DNA from: Sphingobacteriales bacterium
GTDB taxonomy: Bacteria; Bacteroidota; Bacteroidia; Chitinophagales; Chitinophagaceae
NCBI GenBank assembly: GCA_027491165.1
Contig: JAIXWS010000092.1
Location: 1 to 49,465 of the forward strand
Length of the DNA stretch: 49,465 nt
Reading direction: 5' to 3'
The translations under genes and the position numbers were made by a program. Below, in pieces: positions 33,278 to 41,039 of the stretch. Numbering within the stretch: the first letter of the stretch is position 1; each line of letters starts with the position of its first letter. The notes under the pieces were generated by a model. The model worked only from the letters and a program-made list of their open reading frames with translations. It did not search any database and was not told the origin of the DNA.

Positions 33278-34411
33278 TTATTGTTGAAGTGTGAGTGAAG
33301 AACCGTTTAATGTCATTCCTTTTGGGTAAGACTTAAAGGACCATTTATCTTGTATAGTACCTTCTTTGAGTAACATCAAACCGGGATTGCTACGCATAGC
33401 TGTTTTGCTCACTGTACCATCAATGATGAGCCATTGAGCACCCTGCAATTTGTATTCGGCAGCAAATTTATCGGCATCCGATTTGGCCGAAGAACTCAAC
33501 ACATAAAAAGGGATATTAAGCTGATTGGCTGATGTAACAAGAATTTGCAAGCGTTCAATATTTTCGCGACTAGCTTTTTTGACATCCTTAATGTACAATA
33601 AAAAAGTATAACCGGGTTGTTTCAAAATGCCTTCGGTAAGGTCGTTACCTGCATAATCATTCAGCACGAAATCTTTAATGGCAGGATCGGCATTCCCTTT
33701 TTGCACCAAAGTACTTTTACTATCAACAAATTTCCAAGTAGTATCTTGCCAAGGATAATTTGTTTCGTCAAATTCTTGCTGTTTGCCATCCTTTTCATAA
33801 ACCATCATTGTTTTATAAACATCTGGTGTAGAGCCTGGAGGAGCTTGCATTTTCTCCCAAATATTGGCGCCTTTTTTATAGGCAAGGCAATCATAATAAG
33901 GCAAGTAATTCAGTGTGTACCATTGTGTGCCGAAGGCAAATACAACAGTAAGGGTCATCAAGGCAAAAGTTATTTTACCACTAAAAAGGGGCTGTACTTT
34001 TTTGCGATAAGCAAAGAGGATGATCACCAAGATAGTAAGCACCACATCTTTCCAAAAAGTTTCGGCATTAGATATTTTAATACAATCGCCAAAGCAACCA
34101 CATTCTTTAATTTTATCAGTGAGGTAAACGTAAGCGGTAAGAAAGGTAAAAAACAAAGTAAGTAATAACAACAAAAACGAAAAAGCCCGAAAGGCCGCGC
34201 CCAATAATAATCCTATACCCGCTATAATTTCGAAACCAATCATGAGTACTGATAATGTAAGTGAATAAGGAACCATAAAGCCCATATTCCAAACATCAAA
34301 AAACTCATTCATTTTATAGCTCAAACCTAATGGGTCATTGGCTTTAATTAGGCCAGAAAAAATAAATAAGGCCCCAACAATAATGCGTATTAACCAAAGG
34401 ATGTATTTCAT
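33278..34411 (-). CDS. BT_3928-family DoxX/MauE-like membrane protein with a C-terminal thioredoxin-like region
   Basis: A 377-residue protein. Residues 1-165 contain four or five transmembrane helices of the DoxX/MauE type (GLIKANDPLGLSYKMNEF; then KECGCFGDCIKISNAETFWKDV, the cysteine-containing loop typical of this group). Residues of about 220-377 form a soluble domain resembling a thioredoxin fold (YTFLLYIKDVKKASRENIERL) that lacks a CxxC pair. The family is common in Bacteroidota and is linked by context to the oxidoreductase and cofactor-related MauE proteins; its exact function is not established. It heads an operon with the permease, mutY and the UbiA-like gene, with a perfect -7 element upstream. 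Confidence 0.87.
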   Translation of the reverse strand: MKYILWLIRIIVGALFIFSGLIKANDPLGLSYKMNEFFDVWNMGFMVPYSLTLSVLMIGFEIIAGIGLLLGAAFRAFSFLLLLLTLFFTFLTAYVYLTDKIKECGCFGDCIKISNAETFWKDVVLTILVIILFAYRKKVQPLFSGKITFALMTLTVVFAFGTQWYTLNYLPYYDCLAYKKGANIWEKMQAPPGSTPDVYKTMMVYEKDGKQQEFDETNYPWQDTTWKFVDSKSTLVQKGNADPAIKDFVLNDYAGNDLTEGILKQPGYTFLLYIKDVKKASRENIERLQILVTSANQLNIPFYVLSSSAKSDADKFAAEYKLQGAQWLIIDGTVSKTAMRSNPGLMLLKEGTIQDKWSFKSYPKGMTLNGSSLTLQQ

Positions 34412-34436
34412 TGTGTATCGTGATTTTAAGTTGCTT

Positions 34437-34444
34437 CAAAAATA
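34437..34444 (-). promoter_or_regulatory. Candidate -7 element (TATTTTTG) of the DoxX-permease-mutY operon
   Basis: Perfect TAnnTTTG on the minus strand, 25 bp before the ATG at 34411. A TTTG on that strand (34463-34460) sits 15 bp further upstream, slightly short of the normal spacing. Confidence 0.6.
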
Positions 34445-34506
34445 TTAAAAGTTCAATGTCAAATTGTTTTCAGATTGTAAATGCACTTATAAAAAGCGAC
34501 AAAAAA

Positions 34507-35058
34507 CTAATTTTCCTCTCCCATCATGATGAGGGCGAAAATGGCATAATTGATAATATCCGCAAAGTTAGCATCAGCACCTTCAGATACTTTTACGGCC
34601 CCATCATTGGCAATAATTTGGCGTATGCGCAACAATTTTACCAATATCAAATCGACAAAAGATGCCTGCGACATGGCTCGCCAAGCTTCGCCATAATCAT
34701 GATTTTTCTTGAGCATCAATTGCTTTACTTCTTCGGCCCTTTGCTCATAATATTCTTTAGCCATATCTGCGCTTAAATCAACTGGAGCATCTTGGGGCAA
34801 GAAATACTGAATAAGCGCAATAATGCCATAATTGACTATACCCACAAATTCACTTTCGATAGAATCATCCACTAATTGAGATTCTGTTTCTTGAATTTGG
34901 CGTATGCGCCAGGCTTTGATATAAATTTGATCAACAATGGATATGGAGCGCAAAACGCGCCAAGAAGTGCCATAATCAGCAGCTTTTTTGACATATAAAT
35001 CTTTACAACGCGCTACCACGGCATTGTATTGATGCAAGGTTATTTGAGTTGAATCCAT
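34507..35058 (-). CDS. DUF1599 protein with internal duplication
   Basis: A 183-residue protein made of two similar halves. Residues of about 20-90 and 112-180 share the pattern KK-x2-DYG-x2-WR, then [SA]I-VDxI-x-K-x-RIRQI, then INYxIxALI. The repeated Asp-Tyr-Gly, Arg and Asn residues suggest one binding site per half or a composite site. DUF1599 proteins have been associated with nucleotide modification and the MazG-like helical fold by others, but activity is not established. In Bacteroidota this gene commonly sits between the BT_3928 gene and folP, as here, so the neighbourhood is conserved. It is divergent from folP with overlapping promoters. Confidence 0.85.
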   Translation of the reverse strand: MDSTQITLHQYNAVVARCKDLYVKKAADYGTSWRVLRSISIVDQIYIKAWRIRQIQETESQLVDDSIESEFVGIVNYGIIALIQYFLPQDAPVDLSADMAKEYYEQRAEEVKQLMLKKNHDYGEAWRAMSQASFVDLILVKLLRIRQIIANDGAVKVSEGADANFADIINYAIFALIMMGEEN

Positions 35059-35077
35059 TTTGCTTTTTATTTGCGGT

Positions 35078-35102
35078 TACATTTGTATTTTCTACAAAAA
35101 TA
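35078..35102. promoter_or_regulatory. Overlapping divergent -7 elements for folP and the DUF1599 gene
   Basis: TACATTTG at 35078-35085 (plus strand) precedes folP, and TATTTTTG at 35102-35095 (minus strand) precedes DUF1599. Both match TAnnTTTG exactly. The predicted start sites would lie only a few bases apart, so RNA polymerase could probably occupy only one direction at a time. Confidence 0.6.
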
Positions 35103-35112
35103 CTTTTCACCG

Positions 35113-35964
35113 ATGAGTTTCAAAAATACGCATTTAGCTGTTGCCAATTTGCTGCAAAGTAAAGGAAACTTACTCGACCTTTCGCAACCTCTTGTGATGG
35201 GCATCATCAATTGCACGCCAGATAGTTTTTACCAAGAAAGCCGTAAGCAAGAAATAGATGAAATTGTGGCCCAATCCGAAAAAATGATGGAGGAAGGTGC
35301 TGCTATTGTAGATATTGGCGGTGCCTCTACCCGACCACAAGCCACTGAGGTTACGGAACAGGAAGAAATGGATAGGGTCATACCAGCGATTGAAGCTATC
35401 AGCAAGCATTTGCCTAAACTTTGGATTTCTGTTGATACCTATAGAAGTGGAGTGGCAAAGGCCGCTATTGAAGCTGGGGCAAGAATAGTGAATGATATTA
35501 GTGCTGGACTATTTGACCTTCAAATGATGGAAACGGTTGCGTCCCTAAAAGTGCCTTACATAGCCATGCATAACCGAGGCACAGCCCAAACGATGCACCA
35601 AAACCCGAGTTACACCAATATAACAGAAGAAGTCATCAGTGAATTGCAGGCGCTGGTTGTTCGCAGTCACCATGCTGGAATTGTTGATGTGATTCTAGAT
35701 CCAGGCTTTGGTTTCGCTAAAAATATTGAACACAATTTTGAATTGTTGAATCAAATGGCGCAATTGCGCATTCTGGGTAAACCTATTTTGGCGGGTATTT
35801 CCCGCAAATCGATGATTTACAAAAGCCTAAAAACAGATGCCTCAAAAGCCTTGAATGGCACTACAGCATTACATATGGTGGCTTTACAACAAGGAGCCAA
35901 TATCTTGCGGGTGCATGATGTAAAAGAGGCTGTAGAATGTGTGCAATTGTTTGGATGCTTATAA
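35113..35964 (+). CDS. folP: Dihydropteroate synthase
   Basis: FolP joins 6-hydroxymethyl-dihydropterin pyrophosphate with p-aminobenzoate; sulfonamides target it. The 283 residues hold the signatures VMGIINCTPDSFY, DIGGASTRP, VNDISAGL, DPGFGFAKN and GISRKS in the expected TIM-barrel order. The frame is open from a TTG at 35071, but that lies upstream of and through the -7 element at 35078-35085, so ATG 35113 is the better start. FolK, one step earlier in the pathway, is at 11914-12402. In many relatives folP is followed by a diadenylate cyclase gene; here the next gene is the convergent trpS. Confidence 0.94.
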   Translation: MSFKNTHLAVANLLQSKGNLLDLSQPLVMGIINCTPDSFYQESRKQEIDEIVAQSEKMMEEGAAIVDIGGASTRPQATEVTEQEEMDRVIPAIEAISKHLPKLWISVDTYRSGVAKAAIEAGARIVNDISAGLFDLQMMETVASLKVPYIAMHNRGTAQTMHQNPSYTNITEEVISELQALVVRSHHAGIVDVILDPGFGFAKNIEHNFELLNQMAQLRILGKPILAGISRKSMIYKSLKTDASKALNGTTALHMVALQQGANILRVHDVKEAVECVQLFGCL

Positions 35965-35994
35965 GGCATAGCAATGCTCTACAACTTATTAAAA

Positions 35995-36996
35995 TCATCC
36001 ATAATAACTAATACCAATTGCTTTTCTCGCTTCAGCAATAGTTTTAGCAGCACTTTCGCGGGCCTTTTCAGCACCTTCTTTCAGTATTTTTTGGATTTGC
36101 GACTCATCGGCCTGCAAAGCTTGTGCTCGCTCACGAATGGGTGCTATAAAAGCCACCATATCTTCGGCTAATTGCTTTTTGAGATCGCCATAGCGAATCG
36201 TACAATCATTGTAAGTGTTGGTAAAGGTATCAATCGTTTCTTTGCTTGAAACCAAATTCAATAGCTGAAATACATTTTGGATATATTCGGGCATTTCGCT
36301 GTTCATTTCTGTGGGTCCACTATCTGTCTTGGCTTTCATTACCTTTTTGCGGATGGTGTCATCATCATCGGCCAAAAATAAAGTGGCATTGAGGTTTTCA
36401 CTTTTGCTCATTTTACCATTACCATCCAGGCTAGGCACTTTCACCAAAGTATCACCAAAATTAAAGGGAAAAGGTTCGGGAAATAAATCGCCATAACGAT
36501 GATTGAATCGCTGTGCAAAATTGCGGGCCATTTCAATATGCTGCTCCTGGTCTTTACCCACAGGAACATGAGCAGCTTTATGGATTAAAATATCAGCCGT
36601 CATCAATACGGGATAGGTCAGCAAACCAGCATTGACATTATCAGGGTTAAGGCGCACTTTATCTTTGAAGGTGGGCACTTTTTCCAACTCACCCTTGTAG
36701 GCAAGCATATTGAGCATCAAATAAAGTTCAGGAATTTCAGGAATATCGCTTTGTGCATACAGCGCTACTTTATTCGGGTCCAGTCCGCAAGCAACATTCT
36801 CCGCTACTACACGGTAAACGTTGGCGCGAAGGTCTTTTGGATCGGGATGAGTGGTGAGGGAATGATAATCGGCCACAAAAAAATAGCAATTATAGTCGTC
36901 TTGCATTTTGACATAATTGCGCATAGCGCCAAAATAATTTCCTAAATGTAAATATCCCGTAGAGCGAATGCCGCTCACTACAATCTCTTTGCTCAT
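35995..36996 (-). CDS. trpS: Tryptophanyl-tRNA synthetase
   Basis: A class Ic aminoacyl-tRNA synthetase of 333 residues. The HIGH-like motif is YLHLGNYFGA and the KMSKS motif is GKMSKSEN, with PVLMTADILIH and VGKDQEQHIEMARNFA between them, as in bacterial TrpRS. Its ATG overlaps the end of the upstream polX gene by 4 nt, so the pair is translationally coupled. No T-box or trp leader is visible because the transcript starts with polX. Confidence 0.95.
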   Translation of the reverse strand: MSKEIVVSGIRSTGYLHLGNYFGAMRNYVKMQDDYNCYFFVADYHSLTTHPDPKDLRANVYRVVAENVACGLDPNKVALYAQSDIPEIPELYLMLNMLAYKGELEKVPTFKDKVRLNPDNVNAGLLTYPVLMTADILIHKAAHVPVGKDQEQHIEMARNFAQRFNHRYGDLFPEPFPFNFGDTLVKVPSLDGNGKMSKSENLNATLFLADDDDTIRKKVMKAKTDSGPTEMNSEMPEYIQNVFQLLNLVSSKETIDTFTNTYNDCTIRYGDLKKQLAEDMVAFIAPIRERAQALQADESQIQKILKEGAEKARESAAKTIAEARKAIGISYYG

Positions 36997-38675
36997 AAGG
37001 GCTGCAAATTACGTTTTCTCTTTTTCAATTCAACAAATTGCTCCATTTCTGCCAAAGAAAAACTGCTTAAATTTTTGTCAGGCGTCAATCCTGCTTTCTG
37101 AGCAATGATACATCCATAATAAACATCGTCAAAACCGGCCAGCGAATGCGCATCAGGATTGATAGAGAGTAAAACCCCTTTCTCCAAGGCATATTCCACC
37201 CAACGCCAATCCAAATCCAAGCGGCGCGGATGTGCATTAATTTCAATTGCCACATCATAATCGGCACAGGCATCAATAATCATTTTATGGTCAATCGGAT
37301 AGCCCGCCCTCGATAATAAGAGCCGGCCAGTTGGGTGACCTAAAATGGTGGTATGAGGATTTTGAATAGCACTCAATAATCGCTGCATTGCCTTATCTTG
37401 ACTCATCTTGAGGTTACTATGCACCGAGGCAATGACCAAATCGAAAGTGGATAAAACAGATTGGTCATAATCCAAGGCACCATCATTAAGGATATCGGCT
37501 TCGATACTTTTAAAAATTTTAAACGGTTTATATTGTTCATTGAGTACCTCAATTTCCCTATGTTGTGCTGCTACTCTATCTGCTGTTAATCCACCAGCAT
37601 AATAGGCTGCTTGGGAGTGATCACTAATTACCAAATACTGCAAACCCTTACTGATGGCGTGTTGCACCATTATTTCCAAAGTCTCTTGGCCATCACTCCA
37701 TTTAGAATGTGCATGGATTATCCCTTTAATGTCAGATAGCTCTATTGATTGAGTAATGCTATTATCCTTTGCCTTCTGCAAGATATTGGCCTTCTCACGC
37801 AAAGGGGCCGATATGAATTGAAGTTGATTAGCCTCAAAAATATCTTGTTCGGTTGAAGCATTTGTGGGTATAGTAAATGTTTGATTAAAGGCATTTAAAA
37901 ACTCTTCCGAGCATGCCTTTGAAAATTGTGTGGAGGCAAGCTTCTCGTTACTTACAAAATAAAATTTAATGGGAATAGTATCGGGCATTTTAAGCAACAA
38001 AGAATCAGCCTCCTGCTGCATCAGGATACCCGGAACATTTGCCCATAATTTGGGTAAGGTATCGGCAGGCATATTACTTACTATTTCGATTTCGGCAACT
38101 GTTTCTAATTGCCGATAAAATGCACCCGTAAATAAAAATTGGTATTGAGCGAAAGATTGTTTCAGGCGGCTCATCCAATTTTGGGCAATTTGTTCTACAC
38201 TAGCCCATAGCTGAAAACCTTGACTATTGCGGATAAAGGCAATATTTTGCAGGACCGCTTCTTGTGTTTTCTGACCAAAACCCTTGTACAATGTAAGTCT
38301 GTTTTCGTTGCAAGCATATTCCAATTCACCCACACTTTCAATGCCCATTTCTTGCCAAATGGTTCGAACTTTCTTTGGGCCAAGACCTTTAATTTGCATT
38401 ATACCCAAAACGCCTTGCGGGGTACGGCTCAATATCTCATCCAATTGAGATAATTTTCCTGTATCTAAAATTTCACGAATTTTAGTGGCTGTAGAGGCCC
38501 CGATTCCTTTGGCAACGCGTATGCTCGCATCATCCATATCAGCAAGCTTTTCTTCTAATTGGTCGATATTATAGGCAGCAATACTGTAAGATTTTGATTT
38601 AAAACTGTCTTCAGCGTGCAGGTCCATCAATTTGGATAAAGCGGTAAAAAAATCTGAAATTTCTGAATTGGTCAT
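36993..38675 (-). CDS. polX: PolX-type protein: helix-hairpin-helix, degenerate polymerase palm, PHP domain
   Basis: A 560-residue protein with the domain order of bacterial family X polymerases. Residues 1-150 hold the 8-kDa domain and helix-hairpin-helix motifs (VAKGIGASTATKI, IKGLGPKKVRTI, YKGFGQKT). The palm region follows, where the usual GS-x-RR and D-x-D motifs are replaced by TGAFYRQ (183-189) and EIE (195-197). From residue 318 a PHP domain is intact: HAHSKWSDG (His321, His323), SDHSQ, ASVHS, GHPTGR, EINAHPRRLDL and NPDAHS. The PHP nuclease activity (3'-5' exonuclease/AP endonuclease in relatives) is likely kept while polymerase activity is doubtful. It overlaps trpS by 4 nt. Confidence 0.88.
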   Translation of the reverse strand: MTNSEISDFFTALSKLMDLHAEDSFKSKSYSIAAYNIDQLEEKLADMDDASIRVAKGIGASTATKIREILDTGKLSQLDEILSRTPQGVLGIMQIKGLGPKKVRTIWQEMGIESVGELEYACNENRLTLYKGFGQKTQEAVLQNIAFIRNSQGFQLWASVEQIAQNWMSRLKQSFAQYQFLFTGAFYRQLETVAEIEIVSNMPADTLPKLWANVPGILMQQEADSLLLKMPDTIPIKFYFVSNEKLASTQFSKACSEEFLNAFNQTFTIPTNASTEQDIFEANQLQFISAPLREKANILQKAKDNSITQSIELSDIKGIIHAHSKWSDGQETLEIMVQHAISKGLQYLVISDHSQAAYYAGGLTADRVAAQHREIEVLNEQYKPFKIFKSIEADILNDGALDYDQSVLSTFDLVIASVHSNLKMSQDKAMQRLLSAIQNPHTTILGHPTGRLLLSRAGYPIDHKMIIDACADYDVAIEINAHPRRLDLDWRWVEYALEKGVLLSINPDAHSLAGFDDVYYGCIIAQKAGLTPDKNLSSFSLAEMEQFVELKKRKRNLQPL

Positions 38676-38679
38676 AATA

Positions 38680-38706
38680 CAAAAATAAGGAAGCAGACTA
38701 TCTTTA
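38680..38706. promoter_or_regulatory. Divergent -7 elements between polX and the omega-amidase gene
   Basis: On the minus strand TATTTTTG (38687-38680) matches TAnnTTTG exactly and ends 4 bp before the polX ATG. On the plus strand TATCTTTA (38699-38706) has one mismatch and ends 4 bp before the omega-amidase ATG. Both transcripts would be nearly leaderless. Confidence 0.45.
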
Positions 38707-38710
38707 CACT

Positions 38711-39490
38711 ATGGCAAAAAGCGATTTACAAATTAGTCTTGTCCAAACAGATATTGTATGGGAAAATGCTGCGGCAAATAGAAAGTTATTAAGCGAAAAA
38801 TTTGCAAGCCTAAAAGGGAAACAGCAGATCATCATTTTGCCCGAAACCTTTACTACAGGCTTTAGTATGCAGGCAGAAAAACTGGCAGAAAAGATGGATG
38901 GGCAAACTGCGATATGGATGAAGGAAGAGGCCATCAAAAACCGTTGCATCATTGCAGGAAGCCTGATTATTGAAGAGCATGGGCAGTATTTCAACAGAAT
39001 GCTTTGGGTGATGCCTAATGGTGATATAGCTCAATATGATAAGCGACATTTATTTTCTTGCGCTGGGGAAGATGCGGCCTTTAGTGCAGGACAAAAGAGG
39101 ATTATTATGCAGGTAAATGGTTGGAAGATTTGTGTTCAAATTTGTTACGACTTACGTTTTCCAGTTTGGGCACGCAATACAGACGACTATGATATGTTGT
39201 TATATATTGCCAATTGGCCAGAAAAGCGAAATTATGTTTGGGAAAATTTATTGATGGCAAGGGCTATCGAAAACATGAGTTTTGTGATAGGTGTTAACCG
39301 TATAGGCCTAGATGGTAACGGACATCAATATATAGGCAATAGCAGTATCTACAGCCCTTTGGGGGAATTGATTGCAAAAGAAACTGAGAAAGAAGCAGTC
39401 ATCACCCATACTTTTCAATATTCAGATATTGAAGAAAGTAGACAACGCTTTCCTTTTTTAAGCGACCGTGACGATTTTTTATGGCGATAA
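38711..39490 (+). CDS. Nitrilase-superfamily omega-amidase, YafV type
   Basis: A 259-residue carbon-nitrogen hydrolase. The Glu-Lys-Cys triad is Glu45 (LPETFTTGFSM), Lys111 (YDKRHLFS) and Cys145 (QICYDLRFPVWARN). These flanking sequences match E. coli YafV and mammalian NIT2, which hydrolyse 2-oxoglutaramate and 2-oxosuccinamate. They act after glutamine-dependent transaminases in methionine salvage and related repair routes; such a transaminase is encoded at 3250-4410. It is divergent from polX across 35 bp. Confidence 0.9.
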   Translation: MAKSDLQISLVQTDIVWENAAANRKLLSEKFASLKGKQQIIILPETFTTGFSMQAEKLAEKMDGQTAIWMKEEAIKNRCIIAGSLIIEEHGQYFNRMLWVMPNGDIAQYDKRHLFSCAGEDAAFSAGQKRIIMQVNGWKICVQICYDLRFPVWARNTDDYDMLLYIANWPEKRNYVWENLLMARAIENMSFVIGVNRIGLDGNGHQYIGNSSIYSPLGELIAKETEKEAVITHTFQYSDIEESRQRFPFLSDRDDFLWR

Positions 39491-39606
39491 ATTTCTCGAG
39501 GCATTGTATGTTCTAGGGTATCCTCAATATTGTCCAAGCAAATGACTTGATTGGCTTACAGCAGCACCGAAGACAAAAAATAATGATCAACCTATACCCT
39601 ATCAAA

Positions 39607-40197
39607 CTAAACCTTTAGCCATCCTGTAATACTCATTCTTGGTTTGTGGGTAAGCAATACCTCGTGCAATAATTCGCTACTCTTAAAAAACACACTGGTG
39701 CCTGCCATAGGAGCAATACACTGCAAACTATCATCTTCGTGGTGTATACACAATTCACCACCATCTCCTGTTTTCCACTGATGATTCAGGTAAAAAATCA
39801 TTGAATACTGTCTGCTATCATTATTTTTAAACTGATCCAGATGCTTACTATAGAAGCTCCCAGCACCGTATAATGCGTAATGAAACTCATAATCGGTAAT
39901 GCCAGTATAGCAACTTGAATTTAGGTGAAGGACAAAATCATCTATTAAATTGAGAAATTCTGTTTCAAAGGGGTTGTTATGCATTTTGTCGAGCCAAAAA
40001 ATCTGATCGCCACGTACCTCTTTATTGATAACAATAGTACTATTACTGGTTCCAGCTACTTTTAGATTATGGTTAAGGGCTAATTGTACAACATTATTTT
40101 GCAGCTGTGCCACAAGCTCTTCACTTAAGAATTGGGTACTTAGCCCAACTTTGTTTTCTATAAATGTATTGATAAGCTGATCAAAGATGACTTGCAA
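39607..40197 (-). CDS. 2-oxoglutarate/Fe(II)-dependent oxygenase (prolyl 4-hydroxylase type)
   Basis: A jelly-roll dioxygenase of about 196 residues. The iron ligands are His119 and Asp121 in YSKHLDQF and His178 in LLHEV, and the 2-oxoglutarate arginine is Arg187 in KPRMSITGWL. YGAGSFYSKHLDQF and FYLNHQW are typical of P4Hc-like enzymes, which hydroxylate protein side chains. Substrate unknown. There is no ATG near the 5' end; the open frame runs back to a TTG at 40263, which lies inside the terminator of the upstream gene. A -7 element at 40219-40226 favours the TTG at 40197, which also gives a family-like N-terminus. The start is therefore uncertain by up to 22 codons. Confidence 0.85.
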   Translation of the reverse strand: MQVIFDQLINTFIENKVGLSTQFLSEELVAQLQNNVVQLALNHNLKVAGTSNSTIVINKEVRGDQIFWLDKMHNNPFETEFLNLIDDFVLHLNSSCYTGITDYEFHYALYGAGSFYSKHLDQFKNNDSRQYSMIFYLNHQWKTGDGGELCIHHEDDSLQCIAPMAGTSVFFKSSELLHEVLLTHKPRMSITGWLKV

Positions 40198-40218
40198 ATA
40201 GAAAGGATTAAACCTACC

Positions 40219-40226
40219 CAAAAATA
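40219..40226 (-). promoter_or_regulatory. Candidate -7 element (TATTTTTG) of the 2OG oxygenase gene
   Basis: Perfect TAnnTTTG on the minus strand, 21 bp before the TTG at 40197. It lies within the longer open frame, supporting the shorter protein. Confidence 0.5.
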
Positions 40227-40260
40227 TGCGCAAGCCAATGAAGGTAAGTAGTAAAAACAA

Positions 40261-40291
40261 CAAAGCCCCAACAAAAAATGATGGGGCTTTG
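40261..40291 (-). terminator. Terminator of the PT-rich lipoprotein gene
   Basis: CAAAGCCCCA (40261-40270) pairs exactly with TGGGGCTTTG (40282-40291) across an 11-base loop. On the minus strand a T-rich tract follows, fitting termination of the gene ending at 40320. Confidence 0.85.
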
Positions 40292-40319
40292 AAAAAAGTA
40301 AAATATTAATGTGATTGTG

Positions 40320-40892
40320 TTATTTGTAAATTTTAAATTCTCCTTTCACAGTATCTTGTGCACCATCAACACTTGTTAACATGAGGTTTAATTTACCCTC
40401 GGTTACATCATCAGCCCATTTGGTAATGTAGATGGTTGATGCTTGATTGATAGAATAAATAACTTTCTTCTCACCACTCATATCTTCAATGGTAAAAGCT
40501 TTGTTTGAATTGGTTAGTGTTTTGAAAGAATCTACTTGACTTACATTCTTGGTAGCATAGCTTGCACCACTAACGACAATTTTCATATTCCCATTGTAAT
40601 ACCGACCACCAGACAATGAATTAAAACCAAAAGTTTTATCATATAAGTCTGAACTGAAACTATTTTGTACCATTTCAAACTTCTGAAGCATAGGGTAAAA
40701 ATTAGTGGAAGAAAATGGGATAACAATCGTATCTCTTGCTTCTAAGGTTTTACCTTTAATAGTAACCCTAACATAACTTTTGCTGCCTGCAGGTTTTGGT
40801 GCTGGAGTAGGTGTTGGCTTTGGTGGTTCTTCTTTCTTACAAGCAGTAAATATGGAAGTGGATAGGATTAAACCCAAAAGTATTTTTTTCAT
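40320..40892 (-). CDS. Lipoprotein with a Pro/Thr/Lys-rich linker, unknown function
   Basis: A 190-residue lipoprotein. MKKILLGLILSTSIFTAC is a signal peptide ending in a lipobox, with Cys18 as the lipidation site, followed by KKEEPPKPTPTPAPKPAGS, a flexible surface linker. The remaining 150 residues look all-beta (YVRVTIKGKTLEARD, STIYITKWADD, KGEFKIYK) and resemble no family that I recognise. The frame is open to 40937, but a well-formed promoter (40907-40937) covers that extension, so ATG 40892 is chosen. Its own promoter and terminator make it monocistronic. Confidence 0.8.
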   Translation of the reverse strand: MKKILLGLILSTSIFTACKKEEPPKPTPTPAPKPAGSKSYVRVTIKGKTLEARDTIVIPFSSTNFYPMLQKFEMVQNSFSSDLYDKTFGFNSLSGGRYYNGNMKIVVSGASYATKNVSQVDSFKTLTNSNKAFTIEDMSGEKKVIYSINQASTIYITKWADDVTEGKLNLMLTSVDGAQDTVKGEFKIYK

Positions 40893-40906
40893 ACAAAAAA
40901 TTTTTC

Positions 40907-40937
40907 CAAAGATAGAATTTATTCTTTTGAAACGCAA
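40907..40937 (-). promoter_or_regulatory. Promoter of the PT-rich lipoprotein gene (TTG-N20-TATCTTTG)
   Basis: On the minus strand TTG (40937-40935) and TATCTTTG (40914-40907) are spaced by 20 bp; the -7 lies 14 bp before ATG 40892. Confidence 0.72.
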
Positions 40938-40973
40938 TAGCCAAAGAGCTAAGAATTTAATATTCTAGACAAG

Positions 40974-41011
40974 GTAAAAAAACAGAGACTAACTGTGTTC
41001 AGTTAGCCTCT
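40974..41011 (-). terminator. Terminator of the M13 peptidase gene
   Basis: Arms 41011-41000 and 40995-40984 pair over 12 positions on the minus strand, one of them a G-U wobble, around a four-base loop. A run of seven Ts follows in the leftward direction. Confidence 0.85.
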
Positions 41012-41039
41012 ATTAAGATTTTTATTTAAAGAAAGAACC

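Noticed and set aside
33617-34165. Open frame of 182 codons on the plus strand, opposite the DoxX/BT_3928 gene
   Set aside because: It is fully antisense to a well-supported gene. The translated sequence has no recognisable domain and a composition typical of reverse-complemented membrane protein code.
34411-34776. Open frame of 121 codons on the plus strand within the DUF1599 gene
   Set aside because: Antisense to DUF1599 with no domain; the DUF1599 protein has clear internal repeats and conserved context.
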